DNA of 32,561 nt from Blastococcus sp. CCUG 61487 (GCF_005222955.1 NZ_LWUA01000250.1:1-32561), one strand, 5' to 3'; counted from the stretch's first letter, positions 1-14,269 are shown. Program-made: numbers and translations. The notes: generated by a model not told the origin, from the sequence alone.

Positions 1-137
1 TTCTCAAAGAGCGGACGCGCAGCGACTGAACCCTTCCGGGCCCCGTCCCTGGCTGGTTGTCCAACACTACGCCGCTCACCCGAGACTCGCACAACGGGAG
101 TCCCCGGTCCGGCGGCCCTCCCGGGCCGCGCGGCGCA
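1..137 (-). other. 5' leader of a ribosomal RNA operon (16S gene lies beyond the window edge)
   Basis: Read on the minus strand, this stretch follows a strong promoter and ends at position 1 with GCTCTTTGAGAA, which resembles the TTTGAGAAC segment found shortly before mature 16S rRNA in actinobacterial rrn leaders. It contains no plausible coding region. The inference is that an rrs-rrl-rrf operon begins just outside the window, downstream of tyrS on the same strand. The 16S gene itself is not visible, so this rests on the promoter and the short leader match. Confidence 0.65.
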
Positions 138-143
138 GAGAGA

Positions 144-172
144 AAGTTACGTCGCTACGAGGGCGGTGTCAA
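144..172 (-). promoter_or_regulatory. Probable rRNA operon promoter
   Basis: On the minus strand a perfect -35 hexamer TTGACA (172-167) is followed after exactly 17 bases by TAACTT (149-144), a good TANNNT -10 element. Transcription would start near 137 and run off the left edge. A consensus -35 is rare in such GC-rich DNA and fits a stable-RNA promoter. The -35 sits in the loop of an inverted repeat (161-179). Confidence 0.7.
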
Positions 173-194
173 ACCGCCCCCGGCGTGACGCCGG
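161..194 (-). terminator. Two hairpins after tyrS, possible terminator
   Basis: Downstream of the tyrS stop codon two stem-loops lie next to each other: CCGGCG/CGCCGG with a 3-base loop (180-194), and GGGCGGT/ACCGCCC with a 5-base loop (161-179). Neither is followed by a clear T-run, although TTT occurs inside the second loop. They could end tyrS transcription. The second also overlaps the rrn -35, so it may instead be a promoter-associated palindrome. Confidence 0.4.
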
Positions 195-248
195 ACACCG
201 CAGGTCCACGGCACGTGGCCCCGGCGCTCTCTCCTGCCGGACGCTACC

Positions 249-1541
249 TCACGTACCCCGCTGCACCCCGGCCACGGCGCGCTTCCCGCGGCGGAGGACG
301 AGCCAGCCACCGGGCAGCCAGGCGTCGTCCCCCGGTACCGCCTCGGCGTCGGTGATCCGCTCGTTGTTCAGGTACGCGCCGCCCTCCTTCACGGTGCGGC
401 GCGCCTCGGACAGGCTCGACACCAGGCCGGTGGCCTGCAGAAGGTGGGCGACCGTCGGCACCTCGCCGTCGACGGTCACGCTCCCGGCCTCCTGCAGCGC
501 CGCCGTCAGGGTTCCGGCGTCCAGCGAGCGGAGGTCGTCGCGACCGAACAGCGCCCGCCCCGCCGCCTCGGCCTGCCGCAGCTCGTCAGCCCCGTGCACC
601 AGCAGGGTGAGCTCCTCGGCGAGGGCCCGCTGAGCAGCGCGCGCCGCCGGCCGCTCGGTGCTCTCGGCGATCAGCGCCGCGATCTCGTCCGCCGGTCGCT
701 CGGAGAACAGCGGCAGCCAGGCGCGGGCGTCGACGTCGTCGATGTTGAGCCAGTACTGGAAGAACGCGTACGGCGAGGTCAGCTCCGGGTCGAGCCAGAC
801 GGTGGCGCCCTCCGTCTTGCCGATCTTGGTGCCGTCCGCCTTGGTGATCAGCGGAGTCGCCAGGGCGTGCGCGGAGACCCCGTCGGTGCGGCGGACCAGG
901 TCCACGCCGGCGGTGATGTTCCCCCACTGGTCCGATCCGCCGCTCTGCAGCGTGCAGCCGTGGCGCAGGTACAGCTCGCGGAAGTCGTTGGCCTGCAGGA
1001 TCTGGTAGCTGAACTCGGTGTAGCTGATGCCGGCCTCGCTGTTGAGGCGGGCGGACACCGCCTCCTTGGCCAGCATCCGGCTCACCCGGAAGTGCTTGCC
1101 GATGTCGCGGAGGAAGTCGATCGCCGACAGGGGCGCGGTCCAGTCCAGGTTGTTCACGTAGATCGGTGGGCGCAGCCCGTCCTCGGCCGCGGGCAGGTCG
1201 AGGAACGGCGCGACCCGCTCGCGGATCCGGTCCACCCAGCCGGCGACCACCGCGGGATCGTTGAGCGTCCGCTCCGACGTGGGCCGCGGGTCCCCGATGA
1301 GGCCGGTGGCGCCGCCGACGAGGACGATCGGCTGGTGCCCGGACCGCTGCAGGGCGCGCAGCACCATGAACTGCAGCAGGTGGCCGACGTGCAGGCTCGG
1401 CGCCGTGGGGTCGAAGCCGCAGTAGTACGTCACGGGCCCCTCGGCGAGATGGGCGCGCAGCGCGTCCTCGTCGGTGCTCTGGGCGATCAGCCCGCGGCGG
1501 TGCAGCTCGTCGATCACGTCGGGGGCGGAAGGCGTGGTCAC
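249..1541 (-). CDS. tyrS: Tyrosyl-tRNA synthetase
   Basis: Cytosolic class I aminoacyl-tRNA synthetase that charges tRNA-Tyr with tyrosine. The 430-residue product shows the HIGH-type motif HVGH at residues 51-54, the YCGFDPTAPSLH segment just before it, and the KMSKS-equivalent KIGKT at 239-243. The C-terminal ~70 residues fit an S4 RNA-binding domain. Length is normal for the bacterial TyrRS family. The GTG start at 1541 overlaps the stop of the glycosylase gene by four bases (GTGA), which suggests coupled translation at the end of the arginine array. It is the last gene before the rrn promoter. Identification is secure. Confidence 0.97.
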   Translation of the reverse strand: MTTPSAPDVIDELHRRGLIAQSTDEDALRAHLAEGPVTYYCGFDPTAPSLHVGHLLQFMVLRALQRSGHQPIVLVGGATGLIGDPRPTSERTLNDPAVVAGWVDRIRERVAPFLDLPAAEDGLRPPIYVNNLDWTAPLSAIDFLRDIGKHFRVSRMLAKEAVSARLNSEAGISYTEFSYQILQANDFRELYLRHGCTLQSGGSDQWGNITAGVDLVRRTDGVSAHALATPLITKADGTKIGKTEGATVWLDPELTSPYAFFQYWLNIDDVDARAWLPLFSERPADEIAALIAESTERPAARAAQRALAEELTLLVHGADELRQAEAAGRALFGRDDLRSLDAGTLTAALQEAGSVTVDGEVPTVAHLLQATGLVSSLSEARRTVKEGGAYLNNERITDAEAVPGDDAWLPGGWLVLRRGKRAVAGVQRGT

Positions 1542-2227
1542 GGGGCACCATCCTGCCCGCCGGCCCTGCTCTGCTCTCCCCCGCCCCGACCGCCCCGACG
1601 AGTCTTCCCACCCGCCCGGAACACGCTGACCGACGGCGCCCCGGTCTCCCAGAACCGCCAGGGCAGCTCGGTCGCCATGCTGATGCCCACCCTCGGTCCC
1701 GCCGAGACGGCCTCGGGTGCGGGCCCCCGGTGCAGCCGTACCGGGGATGCCGGGTCCAGCAGGTCGGTGTCCAGGTCGTCCCGGCCGATGGCCAGCGCCT
1801 GCGTGAGGCGGGCCGGTCCGCCCGCGAGGTCTCGAGCCGTGCGGGCCACCGGCCGCCGCGAGCGAGCGAGCTCCTCCCCCAGCACCACCTCACCGGCGCG
1901 CAGGAGCACGGCCGACCCCTCGCCCTCGGCGCCCACGACGACGTTGGCGCACCAGTGCACGCCGTAGGAGAAGTAGACGTAGAGCCGCCCGGGCGGACCG
2001 AACATGATCGCCGCACGCGGGGTCGGGCCGCGGTGCGAGTGCGCCGCCGGGTCCTCCCCCGAACCCGAGTACGCCTCGACCTCGGTCAGGCGGAGCGCCA
2101 CGGTGCCCTCCGGCCGCTCGGTCACGATCCAGCAGCCGAGCAGCGAGGGCGCCACGACGTCCGGCGGCCCGAGCAGCTCCGCCGCGCGGAGGAGGGGACC
2201 CGGCTCGGGCGGCGACGGGGGCGACAC
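1538..2227 (-). CDS. mpg: DNA-3-methyladenine glycosylase (AAG/Mpg family)
   Basis: Base-excision repair glycosylase expected to remove alkylated purines from DNA. The 229-residue product carries the residues known from human AAG: catalytic Glu at 51 within EAY, Tyr53, His63, Tyr85 and Tyr88 in the YVYFSYG segment, and Asn95. The open frame runs further upstream, but that part is antisense-like arginine/glycine-rich sequence inside argH. The GTG at 2227, two bases after the argH stop, gives the usual family length. No clear Shine-Dalgarno sequence is visible, which fits translational coupling to argH. The stop overlaps the tyrS start. Confidence 0.93.
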   Translation of the reverse strand: MSPPSPPEPGPLLRAAELLGPPDVVAPSLLGCWIVTERPEGTVALRLTEVEAYSGSGEDPAAHSHRGPTPRAAIMFGPPGRLYVYFSYGVHWCANVVVGAEGEGSAVLLRAGEVVLGEELARSRRPVARTARDLAGGPARLTQALAIGRDDLDTDLLDPASPVRLHRGPAPEAVSAGPRVGISMATELPWRFWETGAPSVSVFRAGGKTRRGGRGGGEQSRAGGQDGAP

Positions 2228-2229
2228 GC

Positions 2230-4885
<2,656 letters not shown>

Positions 4886-4889
<4 letters not shown>

Positions 4890-5419
4890 GGGGCGCTCTC
4901 TTCTGGCTCGGTGTTGGGGTCGTGGACGCCGGGTGTGCGGTCCGCCAGCGCGCGGAGGCGGTCGGCCAGCGCCGGCCCGCCGTCCGGTGCCCGGGAGACC
5001 ACCAGGAGAGTGTCGTCCCCCGCGATGGTGCCCAGGACGTCGGGGAGGCCGACCTTGTCCAGGGCGGAGGCCAGGAACTGCGCGGCGCCGGGAGGTGTGC
5101 GCAGGACGGCCAGGTTGGCGCTGCCCTCGGCGCTGGTGAGCAGGTCGGCCAGCAGCCGGGTCAGCCGGGCGGGCGCGGCCTGGGCCGGACGCAGCGGAGC
5201 GTTCTCCGGGGGCAGCACGTAGGACGCCGGAGCGCCGTCGGAGCCGCGCATCTTGATGGCGCCGAGGTCCTCCAGGTCGCGCGACAGCGTGGCCTGGGTG
5301 ACCTCGATACCGGACCCGGCCAGCAGCGTCGCCAGCTGCGTCTGCGAGGTCACCGCCTGCGTCTCGATCAGCTCGCGGATGCGGGCCTGGCGGGCGGTGC
5401 GGGTCAGGGCGGCGGTCAT
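4886..5419 (-). CDS. argR: Arginine repressor ArgR
   Basis: Arginine-responsive DNA-binding regulator. The 177-residue product has an N-terminal winged helix (recognition segment around TQATLSRDL, 41-49) and a C-terminal oligomerisation/arginine-binding domain with [11 protein letters not shown] at 130-140, where the Asp pair contacts arginine in known ArgR proteins. A short acidic C-terminal tail follows. The ATG at 5419 is preceded by AGGAGG inside the end of argF, rather far upstream. The gap to argF is seven bases, the only real gap within argC-argH. The likely target is the operator before argC, giving autogenous control of the array. Confidence 0.95.
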
Positions 5420-5426
5420 CGTCGGC

Positions 5427-7560
<2,134 letters not shown>

Positions 7561-7564
<4 letters not shown>

Positions 7565-8583
7565 GCCGGCCCCTCCTTCGTGTCGGCTGGGACGACCATC
7601 GTCCCGGTGCCTTCGGTCGTGAACATCTCCAGCAGCAGCGCGTGCGGCGTGCGCCCGTCGACCACTGTCGCCCGGCGGACGCCGCCCTCGACGGCCCGCA
7701 GGCAGGCGGCCATCTTCGGGACCATCCCGGCGTCGAGGGTGGGCAGGATCCCGGCGAGCTCGCGCGCGTCGATCTGCTGCACCAGCGAGCCCCGATCGGG
7801 CCAGTCGGCGTACAGCCCCTCGACGTCGGTGAGGACGACGAACTTCACCGCGCCGAGAGCGGTGGCGAGCGCCGCCGCCGCGGTGTCGGCGTTGACGTTG
7901 TGCACCACGCCGTCGGCGTCCGGGGCCACGCTGGCGACGACCGGGATGTGCCCGGCCTCGAGCAGCGCGGTGACCGGGGTGGGGTCGACGCCGACGACGT
8001 CGCCGACCAGGCCGATGTCCACCGGCTCGCCGTCGACGACCGCGTGGGTGCGGGCGGCGGTGAACAGCCCGCCGTCCTCCCCCGACAGGTGCACCGCCAT
8101 CGGGCCGTGCTGGTTGATCAGGCCGACGATGTCCGGACCGACCTGGCCGGTGAGCACCATGCGGACGACGCCGATGGTCTCGGGCGTGGTGACCCGCAGG
8201 CCGCCGCGGAACTCGCTCTCGATGCCCAGCCGGCCGAGCATCTCGGTGATCTGCGGGCCGCCGCCGTGGACGACGACGGGCAGGATCCCGCAGGTCCGCA
8301 GGAAGACCATGTCCTCGGCGAAGGCCCGGCGGCACTCGTCGTCGACCATGGCGTGCCCGCCGTACTTGATGACGACGACGTTGCCGTGGAACTCCCGCAG
8401 CCAGGGCAGCGCCCCGGTGAGGACGGCGACCTTCTGCGCGTCGCCCTCGGGGTCCTCGCGGCGCATGACCCGCTGGGTGCCGATCCGCCGCGGGGGCGTG
8501 GCCAGGTCGATCGCCACGTCGGGCGGGGTGGGGTCCTCGGGGCCATGTTCGTGCATCTGGCCCTTCTGGGGTTCGGTGCTCAT
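7561..8583 (-). CDS. argB: Acetylglutamate kinase
   Basis: Phosphorylates N-acetylglutamate, the usual arginine-feedback step. The kinase core shows KYGG (73-76), HGGGP (106-110) and NVNADT near the C-terminal third. With the ATG at 8583, which makes the ATGA overlap with argJ, the product is 340 residues. That is about 35-40 residues more than typical relatives such as the mycobacterial enzyme. The extra N-terminus is rich in Pro, Glu and Arg. Internal ATGs at 8556 and near residue 40 are alternative starts. The operon-style overlap favours 8583, but this start is less certain than the gene. Confidence 0.94.
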
Positions 8584-9731
8584 GTGGAGTAGGCCGAGTT
8601 CTCGTGCACGTAGGCGATCGACAGGTCGTTGGTCCAGATGGTCGCCTCCTCCGCGCCGGCCTTCAGGTCGACGTCGATGGTGATCGCCCGGCCAGTGAGG
8701 TCGACGCCCTCGCGCGGGTCTCCGATCGCGCCGCCCCGGCAGACGGTGACGCCGTTGATCGTCACGTCGACCTGATCGGCCTCGAAGGCCGCGTCGGTGG
8801 TGCCGATCGCGGCCAGCACCCGGCCCCAGTTGGGGTCGTTGCCGAAGAGCGCCGTCTTGAGCAGGTTGTTGCGGGCGCACGCGCGCCCCGCGGTGAGTGC
8901 GTCCTCGACGGTGGCCGCGTTGCGGACCGTGATCGCGATGTCCTTGGTGGAGCCCTCGGCGTCGGCGAGGAGCTGCATCGCGAGGTCGGTGGCCGCGGCG
9001 GTGAGCGCCTCGGTGAGCTGCTCCTCCGTGGGCGTCACGCCGCTCGCGCCGTTGGCCATCACGAGCACGGTGTCGTTGGTGGACAGGCAGCCGTCGGAGT
9101 CGACCCGCTCGAAGCTGACCGCCGTGGCCTGCTTCAACGCCCGCTGCAGCACGTCGGGTTCGGCGATCGCGTCGGTGGTGAGGACGACGAGCATGGTGGC
9201 CAGGCTGGGCGCGAGCATGCCGGCGCCCTTGGCCATGCCGCCGATGCTCCAGCCGTCGACCTGCTGGACGGTCGTCTTCGGCACGGAGTCGGTGGTCATG
9301 ATCGCGCGTGCGGCGGCCGGGCCGCCGTCCTCGGACAGCGCCTGCGCCGCGGCGGTGACCCCCGCGGTCAGCTTGTCCATGGGCAGCCGCACGCCGATCA
9401 GCCCGGTGCTCGCGACCGCGACGTCGATGGCGCCGACGCCGAGCTCCTCGGCCACGTGCTCGGCCGTGGTGTGGGTGTCGGCGAACCCCTCGGGGCCGGT
9501 GCAGGCGTTGGCGCCGCCGGAGTTGAGGACGACGGCCCGGCAGCGCTGACCGGCGAGCACCTGGCGGCTCCACAGCACCGGCGCGGCCGGGAAGCGGTTG
9601 GTGGTGAAGACGGCGGCGGCGACGTCGTCGGGGCCGGTGTTCAGCACCAGCGCGACGTCCGGGTCGCCGGAGGACTTGAGGCCGGCGGCGACGCCGGCGG
9701 CGCTGAACCCGTGCGGTGCGGTGACGCTCAC
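8580..9731 (-). CDS. argJ: Glutamate N-acetyltransferase / amino-acid acetyltransferase (ArgJ)
   Basis: Transfers acetyl from acetylornithine to glutamate, recycling the acetyl group; bifunctional members also use acetyl-CoA. The 383-residue proenzyme has the self-cleavage motif [14 protein letters not shown], with the nucleophile Thr179 that becomes the N-terminus of the beta chain. The GTG at 9731 overlaps the argC stop (GTGA). The longer upstream frame is not protein-like. No argA or argE gene is seen in the window, which fits the cyclic pathway. Confidence 0.96.
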   Translation of the reverse strand: MSVTAPHGFSAAGVAAGLKSSGDPDVALVLNTGPDDVAAAVFTTNRFPAAPVLWSRQVLAGQRCRAVVLNSGGANACTGPEGFADTHTTAEHVAEELGVGAIDVAVASTGLIGVRLPMDKLTAGVTAAAQALSEDGGPAAARAIMTTDSVPKTTVQQVDGWSIGGMAKGAGMLAPSLATMLVVLTTDAIAEPDVLQRALKQATAVSFERVDSDGCLSTNDTVLVMANGASGVTPTEEQLTEALTAAATDLAMQLLADAEGSTKDIAITVRNAATVEDALTAGRACARNNLLKTALFGNDPNWGRVLAAIGTTDAAFEADQVDVTINGVTVCRGGAIGDPREGVDLTGRAITIDVDLKAGAEEATIWTNDLSIAYVHENSAYST

Positions 9732-10768
9732 GGCGCGACTCCGATCAGCGGGAGGCCGGTGGTCTCGGGCAGGCCGAGGGCGATGTTGGCGCACTGGATC
9801 GCCGCTCCGCCGGTGCCCTTGGTCAGGTTGTCGACGGCGGCGACGACGACCAGCCGGCCGGCGTCGGCGTCGACGGCGAGCTGGAGGGCCACGGTGTTGG
9901 CGCCGAGCACCTGTGCGGTGGTCGGCCACTGGCGCTCGGGGAGCAGGTGCACGAACGGCTCCTCGGCGTAAGCCTGCTCGTAGGCGGCCCGGACGGCGGC
10001 CTCGTCGATGCCGGGCGCGAGCGTGGCCGAGCAGGTCGCCAGGATGCCCCGGCTCATCGGCACGAGGGTCGGCGTGAAGCTGACGCGCACGTTCCTACCG
10101 GCGGCCCGGGAGAGCCCCTCGATCATCTCGGGGGTGTGCCGGTGGACCCCGCCGACGCCGTAGGCGCTGACCGAGCCCATCACCTCGCTGCCGAGCAGGT
10201 GCGGCTTGGCCGACTTCCCCGCGCCGGAGGTGCCCGAGGCCGCCACCACGACCACCTCGGGCTCGACGAGGCCTGCTGCCACCGCGGGGGCCATGGCCAG
10301 CGTGACCGACGTCGGGTAGCAGCCCGGGACGGCGATCCGCGTGGCGTTCCGCAGCTGCTCACGCGCACCGGGCAGCTCCGGCAGGCCGTAGGGCCAGGTG
10401 CCGGCGTGCACGCCGCCGTACCACCGCGCCCACGCGTCGGGGTCGGTCAGCCGGTGGTCGGCGCCGCAGTCGATCACCAGGGTCTCGGCGGGCAGCTGCC
10501 CGGCGATCGTCGCGGACTCCCCGTGCGGCAGGGCCAGCACGACGACGTCGTACCCGACGAGGCTCGCCGCGTCGCTGGGCTGGACGGTCAGATCGGCGAA
10601 GGGCAGCAGGTGGGGCTGCAGCTCACCGAAGCGTCGGCCGGCGCTCGCGTTGGCGTGCACCCCGGTCAGCCGCAGGTTCGGGTGCCCGGCCAGCAGCCGG
10701 CACACCTCTCCCCCGGCGTATCCGGTGGCGCCGGTGACCCCGACCGTCCACGTCTGCCCTGTACTCAC
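9728..10768 (-). CDS. argC: N-acetyl-gamma-glutamyl-phosphate reductase
   Basis: NADPH-dependent reduction of acetylglutamyl phosphate to the semialdehyde. With the GTG at 10768 the product is 346 residues, the normal length. It starts with the Rossmann motif [12 protein letters not shown] and has the active-site cysteine in AVPGCYPT (Cys150). An ATG nine codons upstream (10795) is open, but it lies inside the presumed ArgR operator and has no ribosome-binding site. The GTG at 10768 lies eight bases after a TATGGT -10-like element, as expected for a leaderless mRNA. First gene of the arginine array. Confidence 0.94.
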   Translation of the reverse strand: MSTGQTWTVGVTGATGYAGGEVCRLLAGHPNLRLTGVHANASAGRRFGELQPHLLPFADLTVQPSDAASLVGYDVVVLALPHGESATIAGQLPAETLVIDCGADHRLTDPDAWARWYGGVHAGTWPYGLPELPGAREQLRNATRIAVPGCYPTSVTLAMAPAVAAGLVEPEVVVVAASGTSGAGKSAKPHLLGSEVMGSVSAYGVGGVHRHTPEMIEGLSRAAGRNVRVSFTPTLVPMSRGILATCSATLAPGIDEAAVRAAYEQAYAEEPFVHLLPERQWPTTAQVLGANTVALQLAVDADAGRLVVVAAVDNLTKGTGGAAIQCANIALGLPETTGLPLIGVAP

Positions 10769-10799
10769 GATGCATGACCATACACGGCCACGCATGATC
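10769..10799 (-). promoter_or_regulatory. argC promoter with ARG-box-like operator
   Basis: On the minus strand, TATGGT (10782-10777) fits a TANNNT -10 and ends eight bases before the argC GTG. No good -35 is seen at 17-18 bases. The same stretch has repeated ARG-box-like half-sites: CATGCGTGG (10796-10788), GTGTATGG (10785-10778) and CATGCATC (10776-10769). They resemble the ATGCAT/TGCATA-rich ARG boxes of Streptomyces. Bound ArgR would cover the -10 and the start point. The motif match is by eye and degenerate. Confidence 0.5.
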
Positions 10800-10834
10800 G
10801 CTCACTTGTTATCGACTGACCTCACTAGCCGGGC

Positions 10835-10848
10835 CCTCCCCGCGGAGG
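10835..10848 (-). terminator. Weak hairpin after hsdR
   Basis: A CCTCC/GGAGG stem with a four-base loop lies five bases after the hsdR stop codon on the minus strand, between hsdR and the argC operator. There is no T-run, so it is at best a weak terminator separating the restriction genes from the arginine array. Confidence 0.25.
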
Positions 10849-10852
10849 CTGA

Positions 10853-13800
10853 TCATGCGACCGTCGGCTCTGGCGTGGCGCGACTCCGGACGTCGGCGAG
10901 CACGGTGACGATGCGGTCGACCTCCGCATCGCTGAACAGCGACTGCGGACCCTGAGGAGCGTGCTCGCTGAACGGCGACTCGAAGAGTCGGCCTGGCTCC
11001 ATCACTCCGTTCGCCGTCAGATGCTCGATGATCAGCTGGACGAATCGCAACTGGCTGGCGGTGAAGTCGGCGCTGCGTGAAAACTCGGCGAACGCGGCCG
11101 CCGCCGCCTCGCGGTCGAGCCCGACCAGCGACCGCACGAAGATCCCGAGCCCCTCGGCCTCCTCGCGCGCCCTCTCGAGATCCGCCCGCGTGCCGGCGCC
11201 GGACGCGAGCAGCATCTCCTCCAGCGCCGCGAGGTCCGCGTCGGTGAGCTGGAGGTTGCGCCTGAGCCGCTGCAACGCGAGGTGGTCCTCGTGCTCGCGC
11301 AGATAGGCCCGCGCCTTGTCCCGGAATCGTTCGAGGTTCGTCCCGGGGGTGAGGAAGGGCAGTTCGACGTCGGCCACCGTGCCCGCCTCGTCGGCGAAGT
11401 TCGTGTAGACGACGCCCCGCCGCTCCCGTGGCACGAACCGCACCAGCCCGCGCACCCGGCGCCGAGCCGTCTCCAGCATCGGCAGGGTCACATCGACCCA
11501 CCACTCGTCGTCGGCCAGCTCGGCGAGCAGCTGCTCGACCGCCTTCACCGACGGGATGGCCGTCTGCGCGAGCAGCGCGGCCGCGATGTCCTGGACCTGC
11601 CCCCGGATCCGCTCGAACGTCACGCCATCCTCGTCCAGTCGGGCGAGCTGGCACCGCAGGAGCAGAAGGTCGAAGCGCTTGGCTCCTTCGTCGTCCCTGC
11701 TTCGCGACGACGGCAGCCCGGCCAAGTGCCGCCCGATCTCCTCGGCCTGACTCGAATCGAGGCGCTGCCAGGCGCCCCAGTCGGAGTAGGTCTCCACCCA
11801 CTGCCGGGCCGGCCGCACGAGCACGTTGTGCACGTTCATGCCGAGGACGACGTCGTGCATCGCCCACGCCAGGTCGACACGCAGCCCTGGTTCGGTCTGC
11901 TCACCCTCACCTACCTCGGGGAGAGCGACGTCAGGACCGAGCCGGGCGTCAAGCCCGGCGACCAGGCCGAGCCTCGCCTCGAACAGCCGTTGCGTGAGCG
12001 ACTTCTGCACCGACCCGGCAGTGCCGGTGAGGCCGGCACCGAAGAACTCGAGGTTGCCGCAGACGTCGAGGACCAGGAATTCCGTCTTCGGGATGTCCGG
12101 GCCGTAGAGGTCGGGGCGCAGCCGGGTGCCGCGCCCGATCATCTGCCAGAACTTGCTCGACGAGCGCACGAGCTTGAAGAAGACGAGGTTGACGATCTCC
12201 GGGATGTCGACCCCGGTGTCGAGCATGTCGACGGAGATGGCGACGTGCGGTTCGTTCTCCGGGATGGCGAACTGGTCGATCAGGTGCGCGGCCGTGGTGA
12301 CCGCGTGGGTGATCACCGCCGCGTACCCCCCGCCGTAGCCGGGGTACTGGGCATCGAACCGCTGCTTGATGAACTCCGCGTGCTGCTGGCTCTTCGCGAA
12401 GACGATCGTCTTTCCCAGCCGGTCGCCGCCGGCCACCTTGAGGCCGCGTTCCATCAGAGTGGCGAGCACCTTGTCGACGGTGTCGGCGTTGAAGAGGAAC
12501 CGGTTGAGCTCCTCCGGGTCGACGGCGTCAGGCGCGGTGCCATCGTCGCTGCCCCAGTCGAGGGCGTCCCACTCGTCCTTCTCGTCCTCAGAGAGGTCGG
12601 CATAGCGGATGCCGGAGCGCAGGAAGGCCGTCGGCGCTGACAGCGAGCGAGGCGGCACCAGGTAGCCGTCGGCGATCGCTTCGTCGAGCGGGTAGGCGTC
12701 GGTGGGGACGCCGTCCTCGAGGGAGAACAGTGAGTAGGTGTTGCGGTCGATCTCGTCCTTCGGGGTGGCGGTGAGGCCGACGAGGAGCGAGTCGAACCAG
12801 CTGAACAACGCGCGGTACTTCTGGTAGACCGACCGGTGCGCCTCGTCGACGACCACGAGGTCGAAGTGCCCGGGGCCGAACAGCCGCCGCCCGCCGTCGG
12901 TGGCGTTGACCAGGTTGAGCATCGTCGGGTACGTCGACACGAAGACCCGGCCGTCGGCGGACTTCTCCTCCAGCAGGTTGACCGTCGTCACGTTCGGCAG
13001 GTGTGTGCGGAAGGCGTTGGCCGCCTGTTTCACCAGCACCTGCCGGTCAGCGAGGAACAGGACTCGCTTCACCCAGCCGGCCCGCATCAGCTGATCGACC
13101 AGCGCGATCACGGTGCGGGTCTTGCCCGAGCCCGTCGCCATGACGAGCAACGCGGCACGCTGCTTGGCGGTGAACGCATCGCCGACGGCGCGGATCGCCC
13201 GCTGCTGGTACGGGCGCTCGACGATGGCGTCGCTGATCGGAATGTCGGCGAGCGACTGCCGCGTGCTGCGCCGCTGCACCATGAGGTCGAGCTCATCGGC
13301 GGTGCGGAAGCCCTCGACCCGGCGGGGCGGGTAGCCGGAGGCGTCGTCCCAGAGCCAGGTCTCGAACCCGTTGGTCCAGTAGATGACCGGACGTCGCCCG
13401 TGCATCTGCTGCAGGCTGTCGGCGTAGAGCCTGGCCTGGTACTGGCCGGTGTTGGGGTCCACGCTGGTCCGCTTGGCCTCGACGACGGCGAGCGGCAGCC
13501 CGTCGGCGCCCCACAGCACGTAGTCCGCGCGTCCGCTCCCTCCGGTGGTGGGCATGCCGATGAGCGGGTACTCGCGGTCGCGGGCCTCGGTGAGCTGCCA
13601 GCCGGCTTCCCGGAGCAGCTCGTCGATGAGCGCGGTGCGGGTAGTGGCCTCGTCGTAGTCGTGGGTGTCCGCGAGGGTGTGCCGCGCCTGCGCGGCAGCG
13701 ATCTGCCTGCGAAGCTGCTCGATCTCAGCGTTCTGGGCGGCCGCGAGGTCGTCGCGTTCGCGCAGCTGACGGGCGTGCGCCTCGTCCTGTTCGCGGAACT

Positions 13801-14269
13801 TCTCGGCCAGCTTTTGGATGTCGGCGCGACTGAGCGGGGCGGCTCGCTGGGCCAGCGCGGGGTCGAAGCGGGTAGCGACCGGCGCGTCCGCGGGAGCCCG
13901 CGAGTACCGCTGCGCGGTCCAGATCACGACGTGGAAGAGCTCCCGGACGGCGTCGAGCGCGGCCTGCGCCAGGATCGGCCTCTGGTCGTGCACGGCGGTG
14001 TTGCCGAGCTTGCGGATGAGAGTGAGCTTGTTGGTGACGCCGAGCGGGACCCGGCGGCCGAAAGCGGGGTCGGCGATGCGGGCGGCGAGGTCGTCCCGGT
14101 ACGGGATCGGCAGCCGGTCGACGGCGTAGATGTGGGCGACCAGCTGCTCGACGGCCCGCCGCGCGTAGAAGCAGGCCGAGCGAGGGTCCGTGGTGAGGTA
14201 GGACTCGGCCTGCACGCAGTCGGCGTGCACCGCGGGCCATTCGGCACGCAGGAACCCGAAGTTGCTCAC
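10853..14269 (-). CDS. hsdR: Type I restriction enzyme, R subunit (HsdR)
   Basis: ATP-dependent translocase and endonuclease subunit of a type I restriction system, 1138 residues. N-terminal residues ~1-120 fit a DUF4145-like domain, followed by a probable coiled coil (about 145-195). The nuclease site GRADYVLW...VVEAKRT follows, with Asp249, Glu264 and Lys266 forming the D-ExK centre. The SF2 motor has Walker A ATGSGKT at 378-384, DEAH at 475-478 and LTATPK near 499. The C-terminal part fits the EcoEI-type R-subunit C-terminal domain. Starts with GTG at 14269. Its hsdM and hsdS partners lie upstream on the same strand but are separated by the oppositely oriented HNH gene, so hsdR probably needs its own promoter. 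No frameshift was seen. Confidence 0.95.
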   Translation of the reverse strand: MSNFGFLRAEWPAVHADCVQAESYLTTDPRSACFYARRAVEQLVAHIYAVDRLPIPYRDDLAARIADPAFGRRVPLGVTNKLTLIRKLGNTAVHDQRPILAQAALDAVRELFHVVIWTAQRYSRAPADAPVATRFDPALAQRAAPLSRADIQKLAEKFREQDEAHARQLRERDDLAAAQNAEIEQLRRQIAAAQARHTLADTHDYDEATTRTALIDELLREAGWQLTEARDREYPLIGMPTTGGSGRADYVLWGADGLPLAVVEAKRTSVDPNTGQYQARLYADSLQQMHGRRPVIYWTNGFETWLWDDASGYPPRRVEGFRTADELDLMVQRRSTRQSLADIPISDAIVERPYQQRAIRAVGDAFTAKQRAALLVMATGSGKTRTVIALVDQLMRAGWVKRVLFLADRQVLVKQAANAFRTHLPNVTTVNLLEEKSADGRVFVSTYPTMLNLVNATDGGRRLFGPGHFDLVVVDEAHRSVYQKYRALFSWFDSLLVGLTATPKDEIDRNTYSLFSLEDGVPTDAYPLDEAIADGYLVPPRSLSAPTAFLRSGIRYADLSEDEKDEWDALDWGSDDGTAPDAVDPEELNRFLFNADTVDKVLATLMERGLKVAGGDRLGKTIVFAKSQQHAEFIKQRFDAQYPGYGGGYAAVITHAVTTAAHLIDQFAIPENEPHVAISVDMLDTGVDIPEIVNLVFFKLVRSSSKFWQMIGRGTRLRPDLYGPDIPKTEFLVLDVCGNLEFFGAGLTGTAGSVQKSLTQRLFEARLGLVAGLDARLGPDVALPEVGEGEQTEPGLRVDLAWAMHDVVLGMNVHNVLVRPARQWVETYSDWGAWQRLDSSQAEEIGRHLAGLPSSRSRDDEGAKRFDLLLLRCQLARLDEDGVTFERIRGQVQDIAAALLAQTAIPSVKAVEQLLAELADDEWWVDVTLPMLETARRRVRGLVRFVPRERRGVVYTNFADEAGTVADVELPFLTPGTNLERFRDKARAYLREHEDHLALQRLRRNLQLTDADLAALEEMLLASGAGTRADLERAREEAEGLGIFVRSLVGLDREAAAAAFAEFSRSADFTASQLRFVQLIIEHLTANGVMEPGRLFESPFSEHAPQGPQSLFSDAEVDRIVTVLADVRSRATPEPTVA

